Shown here piece by piece: positions 53,501 through 62,783 of a DNA stretch of 64,000 nt; positions within the stretch are counted from its first letter, which is position 1, and every line of letters begins with the position of its first letter. This stretch comes from Candidatus Paracaedibacter acanthamoebae (GTDB taxonomy: Bacteria; Pseudomonadota; Alphaproteobacteria; Paracaedibacterales; Paracaedibacteraceae). The notes beneath the pieces are model-generated. The model saw nothing but the letters and a program-made list of their open reading frames with translations. It searched no databases and was not told the origin of the DNA. Location: positions 310,001 through 374,000 of the forward strand of contig NZ_CP008941.1 in the NCBI RefSeq assembly GCF_000742835.1. Reading direction: 5' to 3'. The position numbers were made by a program, and so were the translations under genes.

Positions 53501-53921
53501 GCAAATCACTGAAATTGATGACATTTTGACCAAACTTCTTCACACTGTCCTGTTCTTATTCAACGCTATCAAACTCTTCAAGAGATTTCAGGGGTAGGCC
53601 CTCGTGGCCACCACTCTTTTGGTATTACTGCCTGAATTAGGAACCCTTAACCGGCACCAAATAGCCAACCTTGCAGGATTGGCTCCTCATCCTTGTGAAA
53701 GTGGAAAGATAGTGGAATATAGAAGAACAAAAGGCGGCAGAGCTGATGTTAAACGCATCCTCTTTATGGCTGCTTTGACAGCGAGAAGAACCAATAGTCC
53801 TCTTAAGGCTTTCTATGAAAATCTTATCAACAGAGGTAAAAAGAAAATGGTCGCTTTGACGGCTCTTATGCGTAAAATCGTCATCATTGCTAATGCTAAA
53901 CTTAAGTCCTTACAAACATAG
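53500..53921 (+). pseudogene. IS110-family transposase, C-terminal remnant
   Basis: VGPRVATTLLVLLPELGTLN followed by RHQIANLAGLAPHPCESGKI and RRTKGGRADVKRILFMAALTARRTNSPLKAFYENLINRGKKKMVALTALMRKIVIIANA is the transposase_20 domain of IS110/IS1111 elements. The gene lacks the N-terminal DEDD catalytic half and has a frameshift around 53598. Left boundary is approximate. It ends near a possible IS terminus (AAGCTGATGACGGTGCC, to 53940). Confidence 0.8.
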
Positions 53922-54175
53922 ACAAGCTGATGACGGTGCCGAGCTATCCTAATTCGTATTTCTAGAGAAATGAATACTAAATTTCACAAATTATTTTTTA
54001 TTTATTTATTATATAGATATAAATTGTAAGAAAATAATTAAAAGAGAAATACTTAAAGAAAAAACGTTATCATTTATGTTTATAACGTTCCTAACTCTAA
54101 ATAAAACTTTTCTTGCCAAAAAGCCCCTCAACTTTAAGGGGATAAGAAGACAAACGGTAAAAGAAAGAGAGGTAA

Positions 54176-56233
54176 ATGATGATAAAGCAACTTTATTTTC
54201 TGTTCTTCGGTCTCTTTTTAGGGGTACAAGGAAGCACCAATGCTTCTAGTTTTGAGACATGCGAACTCAATTATGGCCCGAACACCAAGATTACTTTAAT
54301 AAAAAGCCAAAACCTCATCGGGGTTAAGCTTGCGAACGCTGAGGCCGATACATGCGATAATCTTCACTCAATTTTAGGAGACGAAGCAGATAAATTTATA
54401 AGTATCTACCAAAATTTAGGAGGGTTCCAGATTCTAAAACTTAAAACACCTACAGATCTCAATATTAAATTAGATCAAATAAGAAGCTTTCAAGGTGTAG
54501 AAAAAGGAACTCATGTTTACCATACCCAACCTCAGGACCAAACACCTGTGGTTCCTAAGGGAGATCTGTATGTAAAATTTAAAAAAAATATCTCCTCAGA
54601 TGAGCGTGACGAGATTTTAAAACAACATGCTCTTGATCTGCTTGAGACAAGAGGAAAGAACAAGTTTATTGTTTCTATCACTCCTTCTGCTCTAAACCCC
54701 GTAAAAACGGCAAAGCTCTTACAAACCTTGGAATCAGTGGAAATTGCCGAACCTAATCTTGCAACTCCCCTTGCTTTACTGGGTTTTGATAGGCCCAAAG
54801 ATCCATATTTGCACTATCAGTGGGCCTTATATAATGACGGAGGTTTTCCCTGGGTAAAAAACGCGGATGCTCGTGTAATTGCTGCTTGGAAAGCGATGGA
54901 TAGTTTGGGGAAGGAGAGTTTTGGATCCCCCTTTATCACTGTAGCAGTGATTGATACTGGTTTTGACATAGGTTATCCTTATGACAGGGTAATCTCTTTT
55001 CAGGAATTGGATCATTTATTGAATCGTCAACATTTAATCCGCTGGGAAGATTTTATAAATCCCCCTGAAGTTCATTTACCAAGCTGGAGCCATCCTCCTG
55101 CTGATCTTCCTGACATAATAAGGAGGGGCCATCCTGATTTAGGCCGTTGGAAAGAGACTCTATTATTACCACCAATACAAATTTTGCCTCGCGTCCAGGT
55201 AGGTGGACAGCCGTATATTCGTCATGAAAACTCTAAAATTACTGCGCCTTGGGACTTTGTTAGGAATAATGATGACCCTAGGCCAGATCGTAAGGACCCA
55301 AACCTAAAGAGCACAGATAATGAAACTCGGATGCGCGCTATTACCTATCTTAAGCATGGCACAAACTGTGCTGGCATAGCGGTGGGTGAAGTAGGAGGAG
55401 GCAAGATTGTAGGAGCTGCCCCTAATGCAAAGCTTATGCCTGTGCGGGCGTTACAGTTAGGGCTGGGGGCGGGGGATGATGATATTGAGCAATGGTTTAA
55501 CTATGTCACGGAAAACGGAGCAGATGTCGTTAGTTGTAGTTGGGGGTCAGAGGCTAAAAACAAGCCACTTTCGTACCGCCAAGTGTGGGCAATTCAAAAA
55601 TGCGCAAAATTTGGCCGGGATATAAATGGAGATAAAAAAGGATGTGTTATCGTTTTTGCCGCGGGAAATAAGAACGAAAATATTAATGATACTGAGTCTC
55701 CCCATGTTAAGATAAATACTTATGCTACCCATCCAGATGTTATAGCGGTTGCAGCTTCATCACCTTTGGATCAAAGATGGCTCTTCACAGTTGGGCATGG
55801 CTCTAATTTTGGCAAAGAAATTTCAATCTGTGCGCCTGGTGAGGATATCTTCACTTCTTCTGTTAGAGGAGAGTGGGAGAAGACTGAGGCTGCAAAGGAC
55901 TATATAAGCGATTTTGGAGGTACATCTGCATCAACTGCGCTTGTTTCGGGGATTGCTGCGCTTGTTTTGTCTGTCAATCCTAACCTTAAAAGTGGGGAAG
56001 TTAAAGGAATACTGGAAACAACAGCTCGAAAAATTGGAGATTTAAGCACTTATGACAGTAATGGTCATTCACCATTTTATGGCTATGGTTGTGTAAATGC
56101 CTACGCTGCCGTTAACAAAGCTGCAGGTGTGGATCTAGGGTCAGGAGAAGACGTTGGAGCTCCACAGCCAGGAGACATACCACCTGAAGAGCCAGAACCT
56201 CCGAGAGACCCAAGTGGAGGGATTTGGCCTTAG
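54176..56233 (+). CDS. Secreted subtilisin-like serine peptidase (S8)
   Basis: 685 aa. Signal peptide (YFLFFGLFLGVQGSTNA); residues about 30-195 form a long N-terminal propeptide-like region; the catalytic domain has FITVAVIDTGFDIGYP (Asp), TYLKHGTNCAGIAVGE (His) and DFGGTSASTALVSGIAALVL (Ser), plus GVIVFAAGN-like VIVFAAGNKNEN (oxyanion Asn region). A proline/glutamate-rich tail (PGDIPPEEPEPPRDPSG) ends it. Catalytic triad complete, so active extracellular protease expected. It is a passenger of the Tn3-family element. GAGAGG precedes the ATG; a strong terminator follows. Confidence 0.92.
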   Translation: MMIKQLYFLFFGLFLGVQGSTNASSFETCELNYGPNTKITLIKSQNLIGVKLANAEADTCDNLHSILGDEADKFISIYQNLGGFQILKLKTPTDLNIKLDQIRSFQGVEKGTHVYHTQPQDQTPVVPKGDLYVKFKKNISSDERDEILKQHALDLLETRGKNKFIVSITPSALNPVKTAKLLQTLESVEIAEPNLATPLALLGFDRPKDPYLHYQWALYNDGGFPWVKNADARVIAAWKAMDSLGKESFGSPFITVAVIDTGFDIGYPYDRVISFQELDHLLNRQHLIRWEDFINPPEVHLPSWSHPPADLPDIIRRGHPDLGRWKETLLLPPIQILPRVQVGGQPYIRHENSKITAPWDFVRNNDDPRPDRKDPNLKSTDNETRMRAITYLKHGTNCAGIAVGEVGGGKIVGAAPNAKLMPVRALQLGLGAGDDDIEQWFNYVTENGADVVSCSWGSEAKNKPLSYRQVWAIQKCAKFGRDINGDKKGCVIVFAAGNKNENINDTESPHVKINTYATHPDVIAVAASSPLDQRWLFTVGHGSNFGKEISICAPGEDIFTSSVRGEWEKTEAAKDYISDFGGTSASTALVSGIAALVLSVNPNLKSGEVKGILETTARKIGDLSTYDSNGHSPFYGYGCVNAYAAVNKAAGVDLGSGEDVGAPQPGDIPPEEPEPPRDPSGGIWP

Positions 56234-56301
56234 TAATAAATTTATAAGGAGGGGATTGAGTAAGAACTTCGGGCACCCATAACTATTGACTCTCCTCTTG
56301 G

Positions 56302-56347
56302 ATCTCAACCATTACTTTTTGGAAGGTGGTAATGGTTGAGATTTTTT
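56302..56347 (+). terminator. Rho-independent terminator of the subtilase gene
   Basis: ATCTCAACCATTAC and GTAATGGTTGAGAT form a perfect 14-bp stem around a 15-nt loop, followed by a run of T (TTTTTTCC). Confidence 0.92.
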
Positions 56348-56566
56348 CCTTTCATACAAGGAGTAGTGTAGGGAAGTGTTAATTCTTAGTGGTTTCTCTG
56401 GTACCGTCATCAACTTGGGGTAGTGTGCAGGGCTTTTGCATGGTGCGCCAGGAGGGTTCCATTGCAAATTTGGAAATAAGGTGATTTAAGATTGCAATCG
56501 CCCTTTGGATGGGCTCATATCCTTCTCACTGGTGAATACAGATGGCAGAAAAAACGCTGATTCACT

Positions 56567-56604
56567 CTTAGAGTGTCATTTCGCCCCTCTCCGGAACGGA
56601 CCCC
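56567..56604 (-). repeat. Right 38-bp terminal inverted repeat of the Tn3-family element
   Basis: Reads CTTAGAGTGTCATTTCGCCC to CGGAACGGACCCC on the plus strand; complement of the left repeat with about five mismatches. Followed by the second copy of the target duplication TGATA. Confidence 0.9.
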
Positions 56605-56661
56605 TGATACGCCAACTCTTGTTTCTTCTCATCACTAACTTTTTCTATCAGCTCGTTTCAG

Positions 56662-57960
56662 TCAATAAGGCGGCTTGTCTTCCATCAAAACAGGGAAGGT
56701 TAATATGAATCTTGTATAGTCTCCTTCAACCGATTCACAGGTAATATCACCCCCCAATTTGGTCATAACCATCTTGCAAAAGGCAAGGCCAACACCAGTT
56801 CCATGAGCAGTTCGCGTAGAAAACTGATCAAAGATATAAGGAAGATAATCTTTAGAAATCCCCTTCCCAGTATCTTCAAAATATAACTTGTTCACTTTTT
56901 CCCCTGTCTCTGTCCAAATAGTGATCTTTCCTTTATTTGCAGCCTTAAGATAATAAAGAGCATTTTTGAGCAAGTTAAATAGAACGTGCTTAAAGGTAAG
57001 TGGATGACCATAAAATTTAAAATCCTGTTTTATTTCTACAGATATAAGCTCTTTATCTTCATCTCTTAAAGAATAATCACGCAGCGCAGTCTGGACGCTA
57101 TGCAAGATGGAGCATTTTTCTGGAACAGCTTCAAGTGCATCTTCTTTTAGATTCATAAGAAGCATATCAATAACAGTGAACGCGCTCCTCGCTGTTGCTT
57201 TTATCTCATCTGGAATTTCGGCCAGTAATTCTAACTTATTTTTATTAAGAGGAGATTGAGCGCGGCCTTCTTCTTGCGCTATTTTTTGAGTATGAAGAAG
57301 ATTGGGTAAATGTATTTTCAATCCTTCAGCTGCTGTTTCAATTGCTGATAAAGGCGTGCGCATCTCATGGGCAATTGCCCCTGCTTGTGTTCTAAGAGAC
57401 TTTTGTTTTTCTTTTTGTGTAAGTTCTTTCCGGTGAGCAAATATACAGGCAATAACCATTGTCCACATATAATTAAAAAAATGGCCAAAAGCCTCACCTT
57501 GCGTAAAACTAATTGAGGTAGAAATTAACATATAAGTAACAATTCCTAAAGCCACGCCGAACGGAAGGATAATAAGGAATTGTACGAGATTTGTAACTAA
57601 AACTAACCAGAAAGTTGCAACTGTTATTTTAACTTGCCATGCTATAGAACCTTCATTTTCTATAAACATATAAGTCGCAAAAAAAGGGAGACAATAAATT
57701 ATGGTTGAAAACCAATAAATGCTTTGAAATTTTCTAATTCTTTGTGGCCAATAATCTATTAATGCTAACAACAGACAGAGAATAAAACCTATTAATCTTA
57801 GGTATAATGCTGCCGGTTTCTCATCTAAAAATGATGCTCCCACTAAGTAAAGCAAAGGAAAATTAATAAGACCAAATATTCCGAAAGTTTTCATTAATGA
57901 AATTGAGGCATCTTCTTTTATCGATAAACTTAAGTTTCGCCAATCAAAAAATTTAACCAT
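56662..57960 (-). CDS. Membrane sensor histidine kinase (CqsS/LqsS-like)
   Basis: 432 aa. The N-terminal 180 residues contain six or seven membrane helices (for example GIFGLINFPLLYLVGASFL, ALYLRLIGFILCLLLALID, FLIILPFGVALGIVTYMLIS) with no large periplasmic domain. Then AGAIAHEMRTPLSAIETAAEG (phospho-acceptor His198), an N-box (HVLFNLLKNALYYLKAAN), DTGKGIS (G1) and GTGVGLAFCKMVM (G2). A multi-helix sensor directly followed by AIAHEMRTPL is the pattern of CqsS/LqsS kinases that sense alpha-hydroxyketone autoinducers. No synthase is in the window, so sensing may be of external signals. Likely partner: the response regulator at 51358-52356. Confidence 0.82.
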   Translation of the reverse strand: MVKFFDWRNLSLSIKEDASISLMKTFGIFGLINFPLLYLVGASFLDEKPAALYLRLIGFILCLLLALIDYWPQRIRKFQSIYWFSTIIYCLPFFATYMFIENEGSIAWQVKITVATFWLVLVTNLVQFLIILPFGVALGIVTYMLISTSISFTQGEAFGHFFNYMWTMVIACIFAHRKELTQKEKQKSLRTQAGAIAHEMRTPLSAIETAAEGLKIHLPNLLHTQKIAQEEGRAQSPLNKNKLELLAEIPDEIKATARSAFTVIDMLLMNLKEDALEAVPEKCSILHSVQTALRDYSLRDEDKELISVEIKQDFKFYGHPLTFKHVLFNLLKNALYYLKAANKGKITIWTETGEKVNKLYFEDTGKGISKDYLPYIFDQFSTRTAHGTGVGLAFCKMVMTKLGGDITCESVEGDYTRFILTFPVLMEDKPPY

Positions 57961-58324
57961 ATAAGTGTATATCTCCCCTAGGTCAATTTAATTAGTCTCG
58001 TACAGATATAATAAGAAACCTTCCTTTTAATAAGGTACAATAAAATTGATTAAAAAATCTTAAACAATCAATATCATTAAAATATCTTTCTCTTGCAAAA
58101 AAACTTATCCCTGCAACAAGTGGCAGAGCTTTATAAAACTTATTTACTGATTAACGTCATGTACTTAATATATTTTTGAGATAGAACTATCCTGCTATTC
58201 ATCTCTGGATTAACCTTCCCCAGATCCCTCAAGCTTTTTGCTAAACGATTAAAGATAAAATATGTTGCTCAATAAATACTGCTCTAAATTTAAATATCAG
58301 AGAGCAGTATATTGATAAAATTAA
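57961..58324. other. 364-bp spacer
   Basis: AT-rich; no gene seen. It must hold the promoter for the minus-strand histidine kinase; I could not fix a -35/-10 pair. Confidence 0.5.
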
Positions 58325-58993
58325 TTAGGGCTTAACAGTTAATTCTGCAATACGATGCATTAAAGCTTCAATCATATTCCATGAAATTTCTTGTATATCA
58401 AGTAATCTTTTATATTGTATCTCTGTAAGTCCTTCTAATAAGTGATTTCCCATTTCTTCATGAGAGATATCAACCTCTTGATGAAGTTGTAAATAACTGA
58501 GCTCTCTCTTAGGATCGAGAGCCGGAATAGCATATTCGTGGAAGATTACAGACGAAGCTTCTAAGCATAAATTAACCAATACCAGTTGTTCGTAAGGAGT
58601 AAAAGAAAGGATTTTTGAGGGGAACCAATTGCAAATAGCTTCTAAAATTGCATCAGTTTGCGGAAGCCGGTGGTTCCTTTCTTGAGAAAGAATTTTATCA
58701 TGACCATATTCCTCTTCAAAATGCTTACGAAATAGAGGAACAAAAACTGGGTCTTGGCAGAAAGCAGTTTTTAAGAACATCATCTGTTGAAAATAAGTTG
58801 ACCATGTTTGAAAGTAGTCTAGCATTTTATTCTTATTTTCTGATTTAGAAAAATGTCTAGATTTCATTAATTTAAATAGTAAATTATTTCGAAAATTATT
58901 TTTAAATTCCTCATTTTTTACTAAAAGAGCTTTTAGAGAGAAAGTCTTGATATTGTAATGTTGTGCTTTCTTGTTGGCAGCTTGGAGGGCCAT
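58325..58993 (-). CDS. Heme-oxygenase-fold (TenA/iron-containing redox enzyme-like) protein
   Basis: 222 aa, all-helical. Conserved acidic/histidine pairs are visible: FRKHFEEEYGHDKIL (about residues 91-105) and HEYAIPALDPKRELSYLQLHQEVDISHEEMG, the pattern of heme-oxygenase-like di-iron oxidases. The last helix (EISWNMIEALMHRIAEL) closes the bundle. No signal peptide. Function within the family (for example fatty-acid or amino-acid oxidative cleavage) cannot be inferred. It is upstream of and co-directional with the histidine kinase, though 364 nt apart. Confidence 0.65.
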   Translation of the reverse strand: MALQAANKKAQHYNIKTFSLKALLVKNEEFKNNFRNNLLFKLMKSRHFSKSENKNKMLDYFQTWSTYFQQMMFLKTAFCQDPVFVPLFRKHFEEEYGHDKILSQERNHRLPQTDAILEAICNWFPSKILSFTPYEQLVLVNLCLEASSVIFHEYAIPALDPKRELSYLQLHQEVDISHEEMGNHLLEGLTEIQYKRLLDIQEISWNMIEALMHRIAELTVKP

Positions 58994-59136
58994 TATTATT
59001 ACTCTTTCTATTTTATAGTTTTTAAATAGATATCACCTGCGTTGAGGCCGTTTTCAGTTAATGATATACCTATTATCAGCCTAACTCGTCAATACCTGCA
59101 GTTGAGGTCATCAATCTATGGTTGAGAAGAAAGGTA

Positions 59137-59798
59137 TTAAAAATCTGAAAGAGGATTGATTTTTTGGGGTCTCTTAGCCAGTAAATGGGTTCTCCCTTTT
59201 AAAAAATCTTCCGGTAGGCTTTGCAAGTAATTGTAAAAATCTTGCACCATGCGATTTTGAGTTAAGGATGCCGGATAAGTATAATATATATTAAGCGACT
59301 GCCTTAGCTGATTATGGAGAATGGGAACAAGGGACTGCTGGCTAAGACGGGCAATATGGGGAAGAAGAGGGCCGATCCCGACATTGTTTTCTACGGCATT
59401 CGCAATTGCCAAGGGGCAATCGATAATCAGATGCTGTTTGCATTTGATCGCTTGAGGTTCATAAGTGTGAGGAAATAAACCGTCCTTCGTAAAAGAAATC
59501 AACGTATGAGCGTCAAGATCATGAATGCTTTGAGGTATGCCTTTTTCCTCCACATAAGCCTGGCTCGCATACAACCGAAACTTATAGGTTGTTAAGTAGT
59601 GAGCATTAATTTCTTCCTGGTTGAGAAAGAGAGGGGTAACATTGCGAATATCAATATCGACCTCTCCGGCTTTAAAGTCGGGTGCTTCCCTCAAAGTTTT
59701 AATATCAACAGAGATTTGCTGGTTGGCGTTCAGGAAAGGTGTTATCGCCTCCATGAACCATAGGCTGCTATACAACGTCAGATAATATAGCCGCATAG
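59137..59798 (-). pseudogene. LysR-type regulator, C-terminal (ligand-binding) part cut off by IS21
   Basis: Frame MRLYYLTLYSSLWFMEAITPFLN to the stop at 59137, with FKAGEVDIDIRNV, HYLTTYKFRLYASQAYVEEKG, IANAVENNVGIGPLLPHIARL and YYTYPASLTQNRMVQDFYNYL: the substrate-binding domain of a LysR-type regulator. The DNA-binding half lies on the far side of the IS21 element at 62210-62524, same strand. Across the repaired junction the two halves are out of frame by one base, so another small change accompanied or preceded the insertion. Confidence 0.8.
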
Positions 59799-59848
59799 CG
59801 TCAGAAATAGAGTCCGGTTTATAAAGGAGGCAAAGGACCTTAAAAAGC

Positions 59849-61384
59849 GTGGTTCCAATGCCTGGAAAAACAATAACCGACCATCAATATAGGCTATACA
59901 TGCAAACAAGAAAATCAGCACATACGCAAAAGCTTTCAGCAGCTAAAGCGGGATTCAGCGAAAGAACGGGCAGAAGATTAGAAAAACAAGGAATATTACC
60001 GTCTCAAGCAAGCAAAAGAGGGAGGAAACCTGGGACTCATATTTTTTCTGACATTTGGGATGACATTATTACGCCATTAATTCAAAAAACGCCATTTTTA
60101 TCGGCGATCATTTTATTGGAGCATCTCCAGGACCTTTATCCCGGCAATTATTCGTCAAGGAATTTGAGAACTTTACAAAGACTTCTGCAACAGTGGCGAG
60201 CTTTAGAGGGGCCTGATAAAGAAATCATCTTTCGCCAGATCCATCAACCTGGACGTCAAGGCTTATCGGATTTTACGACCCCTAAGACTTTCCAAGTGAC
60301 CATTCAAGGCAAGCCTTTTAAGCATCTTCTCTATCATTTCCGCTTAGCTTACAGTGGTTGGTCTTTTATCCAAGCAGTTCAAGGAGGTGAAAGTTTTCAG
60401 GCCTTATCTCAGGGATTGCAAAATGCTCTTTGGCGTTTAGGCGGATGTCCACAAGAGCATCGAACAGATAGCTTATCAGCGGCGTACAAGAATTTATCTG
60501 ACCAAACACAACGAAACTTTACGACGAAGTATGAGCAATTGTGCCAGCATTACACGATGACACCGACCCGTAACAATTTAGGAAAAAGCCATGAGAATGG
60601 TAGTATTGAAGGACCCCATGGCCATTTGAAGCGCCGTATTGCTCAAACATTGACTTTAAGAGGGTCGAGTGACTTTGAGTCGATTGTCTCCTATCAGTCC
60701 TTTCTTCAGTCTGTCGTGAATCGCCATAATCGATACCATCAAAAGCAAATTGATGAAGAAAAAACACGACTCAAGCCATTACCCCACTACCGGACCATTG
60801 ATTATGAAGAAACCACAGCCCGGGTGACAACTTCCAGCACTATCTTTGTCAAAAACGTTGTTTATAGTGTGCCGTCTCGTCTTATTGGTCAGCGGTTACG
60901 TATCCACCTGTATCTCGATCATCTGGTCTGTTATCTTGGCAGTGAGCTCACCCTTGAGCTGCCCCGTCTTCAAACAATTTCTGGCAAACGCCAATATTGT
61001 ATCAATTATAGGCATTTGATTAACAGTTTATCCTGCAAGCCCCAAGCCTTTCGGTACAGTATGCTGCGAGATGAGGTATTACCGTCCCCTGTTTATCGCC
61101 AAATATGGCAATTGCTTGATCACTTATGTGTTAGCCGCCAAGCGTGTAAGCTTATGGTGGGAATTCTTAAACTGGCGGCCGATTATAAGTGTGAAGAAGA
61201 CTTAGGGCATCAAGTTTTAAGCCTTCTCCAAAAGGGTCAAGTTCCTCATTTAGGCGCCTTGCAAAATCGTTATGGAAAGATAACCAAGCCTTTACCGATC
61301 CCTTATCTGGCTATCCCTCAGCAGGCCTTAGCTTGCTATAATCAGCTTCTATCGTCCTTAGGAAGGGAGATAGCTCATGCATGA
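59849..61384 (+). CDS. istA: IS21-family transposase IstA
   Basis: 511 aa. N-terminal helix-turn-helix (SAAKAGFSERTGRRLEKQG), then the rve integrase core: GLSDFTTPKTFQVTI (Asp), HRTDSLSAAYKNL (Asp), NNLGKSHENGSIEGPHGHLKRRI (Glu), and the Mu-type C-terminal domain (ATTRVTTSSTIFVKNVVYSVPSRLIGQRLRIHLY-like). Intact. It starts at GTG 59849 or ATG 59858; its 3' end overlaps istB by 8 nt. Confidence 0.93.
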   Translation: MVPMPGKTITDHQYRLYMQTRKSAHTQKLSAAKAGFSERTGRRLEKQGILPSQASKRGRKPGTHIFSDIWDDIITPLIQKTPFLSAIILLEHLQDLYPGNYSSRNLRTLQRLLQQWRALEGPDKEIIFRQIHQPGRQGLSDFTTPKTFQVTIQGKPFKHLLYHFRLAYSGWSFIQAVQGGESFQALSQGLQNALWRLGGCPQEHRTDSLSAAYKNLSDQTQRNFTTKYEQLCQHYTMTPTRNNLGKSHENGSIEGPHGHLKRRIAQTLTLRGSSDFESIVSYQSFLQSVVNRHNRYHQKQIDEEKTRLKPLPHYRTIDYEETTARVTTSSTIFVKNVVYSVPSRLIGQRLRIHLYLDHLVCYLGSELTLELPRLQTISGKRQYCINYRHLINSLSCKPQAFRYSMLRDEVLPSPVYRQIWQLLDHLCVSRQACKLMVGILKLAADYKCEEDLGHQVLSLLQKGQVPHLGALQNRYGKITKPLPIPYLAIPQQALACYNQLLSSLGREIAHA

Positions 61385-62123
61385 CTTTGCCAAACTGCCT
61401 CTTCTGCTCAAGGAACTCCGGCTTGCAACCATAAGGAATTTATGGGAACCATTTGCTCGGCAAGCCCTTGAAGAGAATTGGCCTCCTGACCGCTATCTTG
61501 CCATTTTATGCGAGCATGAGATTGACGCCCGTTTGCAAAAAAAGCTCAAGCGAAACTTAAAGCAGGCCCAACTCCCTGCCGGTAAGGCTTTGTCAACCTT
61601 TGATTTTAGTCATGCTCCAACTCTGAACAAAGCAAAAATCCAAGATCTGGCCGATAATACGGCCTGGGTTAACAACAAGGAAAATCTATTGATTTTTGGA
61701 CCAAGCGGCGTGGGGAAAACCCATTTAGCAGCAGCTATTGCTTATGGGTTGATTGAAAGAGGGATCCGTGTCTTGTTGACCTCTACCACTGCCTTGGTCC
61801 AGAAACTTCAAGCCGCACGTCAACAATTGTGTTTGCCTCAAACGTTAGCCAAGATGGACAGTTACCAAGTCCTTATTCTGGATGATATTGGCTACGTCCG
61901 TAAAGATGAAGCGGAAACCCATGTTCTGTTTGAGTTAATTGCGCATCGCTATGAATCAGGCAGCCTCATTGTGACAGCCAATCAACCTTTTAGCGAATGG
62001 GATAGCATTTTTGCTGACACAACGATGACCGTGGCTGCCATTGACCGTTTGGTTCATCATGCCACGATTATTGAGATTGTGTCAGAAAGTTACAGGCGCA
62101 CCCATTGCCGGCACAATAAATAA
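61377..62123 (+). CDS. istB: IS21-family helper ATPase IstB
   Basis: 248 aa. Walker A FGPSGVGKTHLAAAIAYGL and Walker B YQVLILDDIGYVRKDEAE, with the sensor IVTANQPFSEWDSIF, typical of the DnaA/DnaC-like IstB that assembles IstA transposition. Intact; the start lies within the end of istA (translational coupling). Confidence 0.95.
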   Translation: MHDFAKLPLLLKELRLATIRNLWEPFARQALEENWPPDRYLAILCEHEIDARLQKKLKRNLKQAQLPAGKALSTFDFSHAPTLNKAKIQDLADNTAWVNNKENLLIFGPSGVGKTHLAAAIAYGLIERGIRVLLTSTTALVQKLQAARQQLCLPQTLAKMDSYQVLILDDIGYVRKDEAETHVLFELIAHRYESGSLIVTANQPFSEWDSIFADTTMTVAAIDRLVHHATIIEIVSESYRRTHCRHNK

Positions 62124-62209
62124 CTTAAAAGGAGAATTTTTATGACGACTAAGTAACCTCTATCACCGGTCATAATTTCTGACGCTCTCCGGTCTTAATT
62201 TTTGTCGTT

Positions 62210-62524
62210 GCATAGGCTGCTGATAAAAGGCGGGAGTGACAAAGTAAATGCGCCTTCCATACGGTCCGAAAGCCGTTGCATTTTCTTGATAGAAAGATCG
62301 TATTGGTCAAGAATATTTTTGGATGTCTCAAAGAAAATCTTGCCTTTCTCCGTCAAAACAAGGTTTCGTCCCTTCTTCGTTAAAATTTGATGACCAACCT
62401 CTTTCTCAAGGCTTTTAAGCAGTTTCGATATGGTAGAGGCCTTAACCCCTAATTTATCAGCAGCTTGACCGGTCGATCCCAAGGTAATGGTATAGTAGAA
62501 AGCTAAGAGTTGATTGCGATCCAT
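62210..62524 (-). pseudogene. LysR-type regulator, N-terminal HTH part
   Basis: From ATG 62524: MDRNQLLAFYYTITLGSTGQAADKLGVKASTISKLLKSLEKEVGHQILTKKGRNLVLTEKGKIFFETSK, the winged helix-turn-helix of LysR proteins, ending LPPFISSLC at the IS21 junction, then four IS-encoded residues and a stop at 62195. A truncated protein of about 105 residues with DNA-binding but no effector domain could still be made. Confidence 0.85.
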
Positions 62525-62783
62525 GACACTCTGTCTTTTTTCAGGGTTTATATTAACTGTACCTTTTCGCTGGCGTGTTTACAAGATGGCCGCCGTCACC
62601 TAAGAAAGAAGCCAATACATTCCTATAAAGAAATTATTTTTATTCTCCTAAAGATTAAAAGTCTTATCACTTACAATTTCTGCCCGTTCTATTGCTATTA
62701 TACAAATTGCTGTTACCTATAATAATGTGATATGTTCCAATTTGGAATATATGTAATATTCTTAATTTAGAGAAAGATACATT

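Larger units (their letters stand above)
52552..56604. mobile_element. Tn3-family transposon with 5-bp target duplication, carrying a subtilase
   Basis: Imperfect 38-bp terminal inverted repeats at 52552-52589 and 56567-56604, both beginning GGGGTCCGTTCCGG and ending ACACTCTAAG (about 33 of 38 identical), the classical Tn3-family form. They are flanked by identical direct repeats TGATA (52547-52551 and 56605-56609). Inside are a minus-strand resolvase, a truncated tnpA start, an IS110 remnant and a secreted S8 peptidase. With tnpA reduced to its N-terminus the element is not autonomous but could move with a helper. Confidence 0.88.
59799..62209 (+). mobile_element. IS21-family insertion sequence (about 2.4 kb)
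   Basis: Contains istA and istB in the usual overlapping order. Ends are CGTCAGAAATAGAG (left) and, inverted, CAACGACAAAAATTAAG (right), with a second inner repeat AGCGTCAGAAATTATGACCG near the right end, as typical of IS21 multiple terminal repeats. A 6-bp direct repeat GCATAG flanks it (59793-59798 and 62210-62215). It splits a LysR gene. Confidence 0.88.

Noticed and set aside
42309-57960. The hdeD gene as part of an lqsR-hdeD-lqsS cluster
   Set aside because: hdeD is tightly linked to clpK and yfdX and lies 9 kb from the regulator, so the heat-resistance-locus interpretation is simpler.
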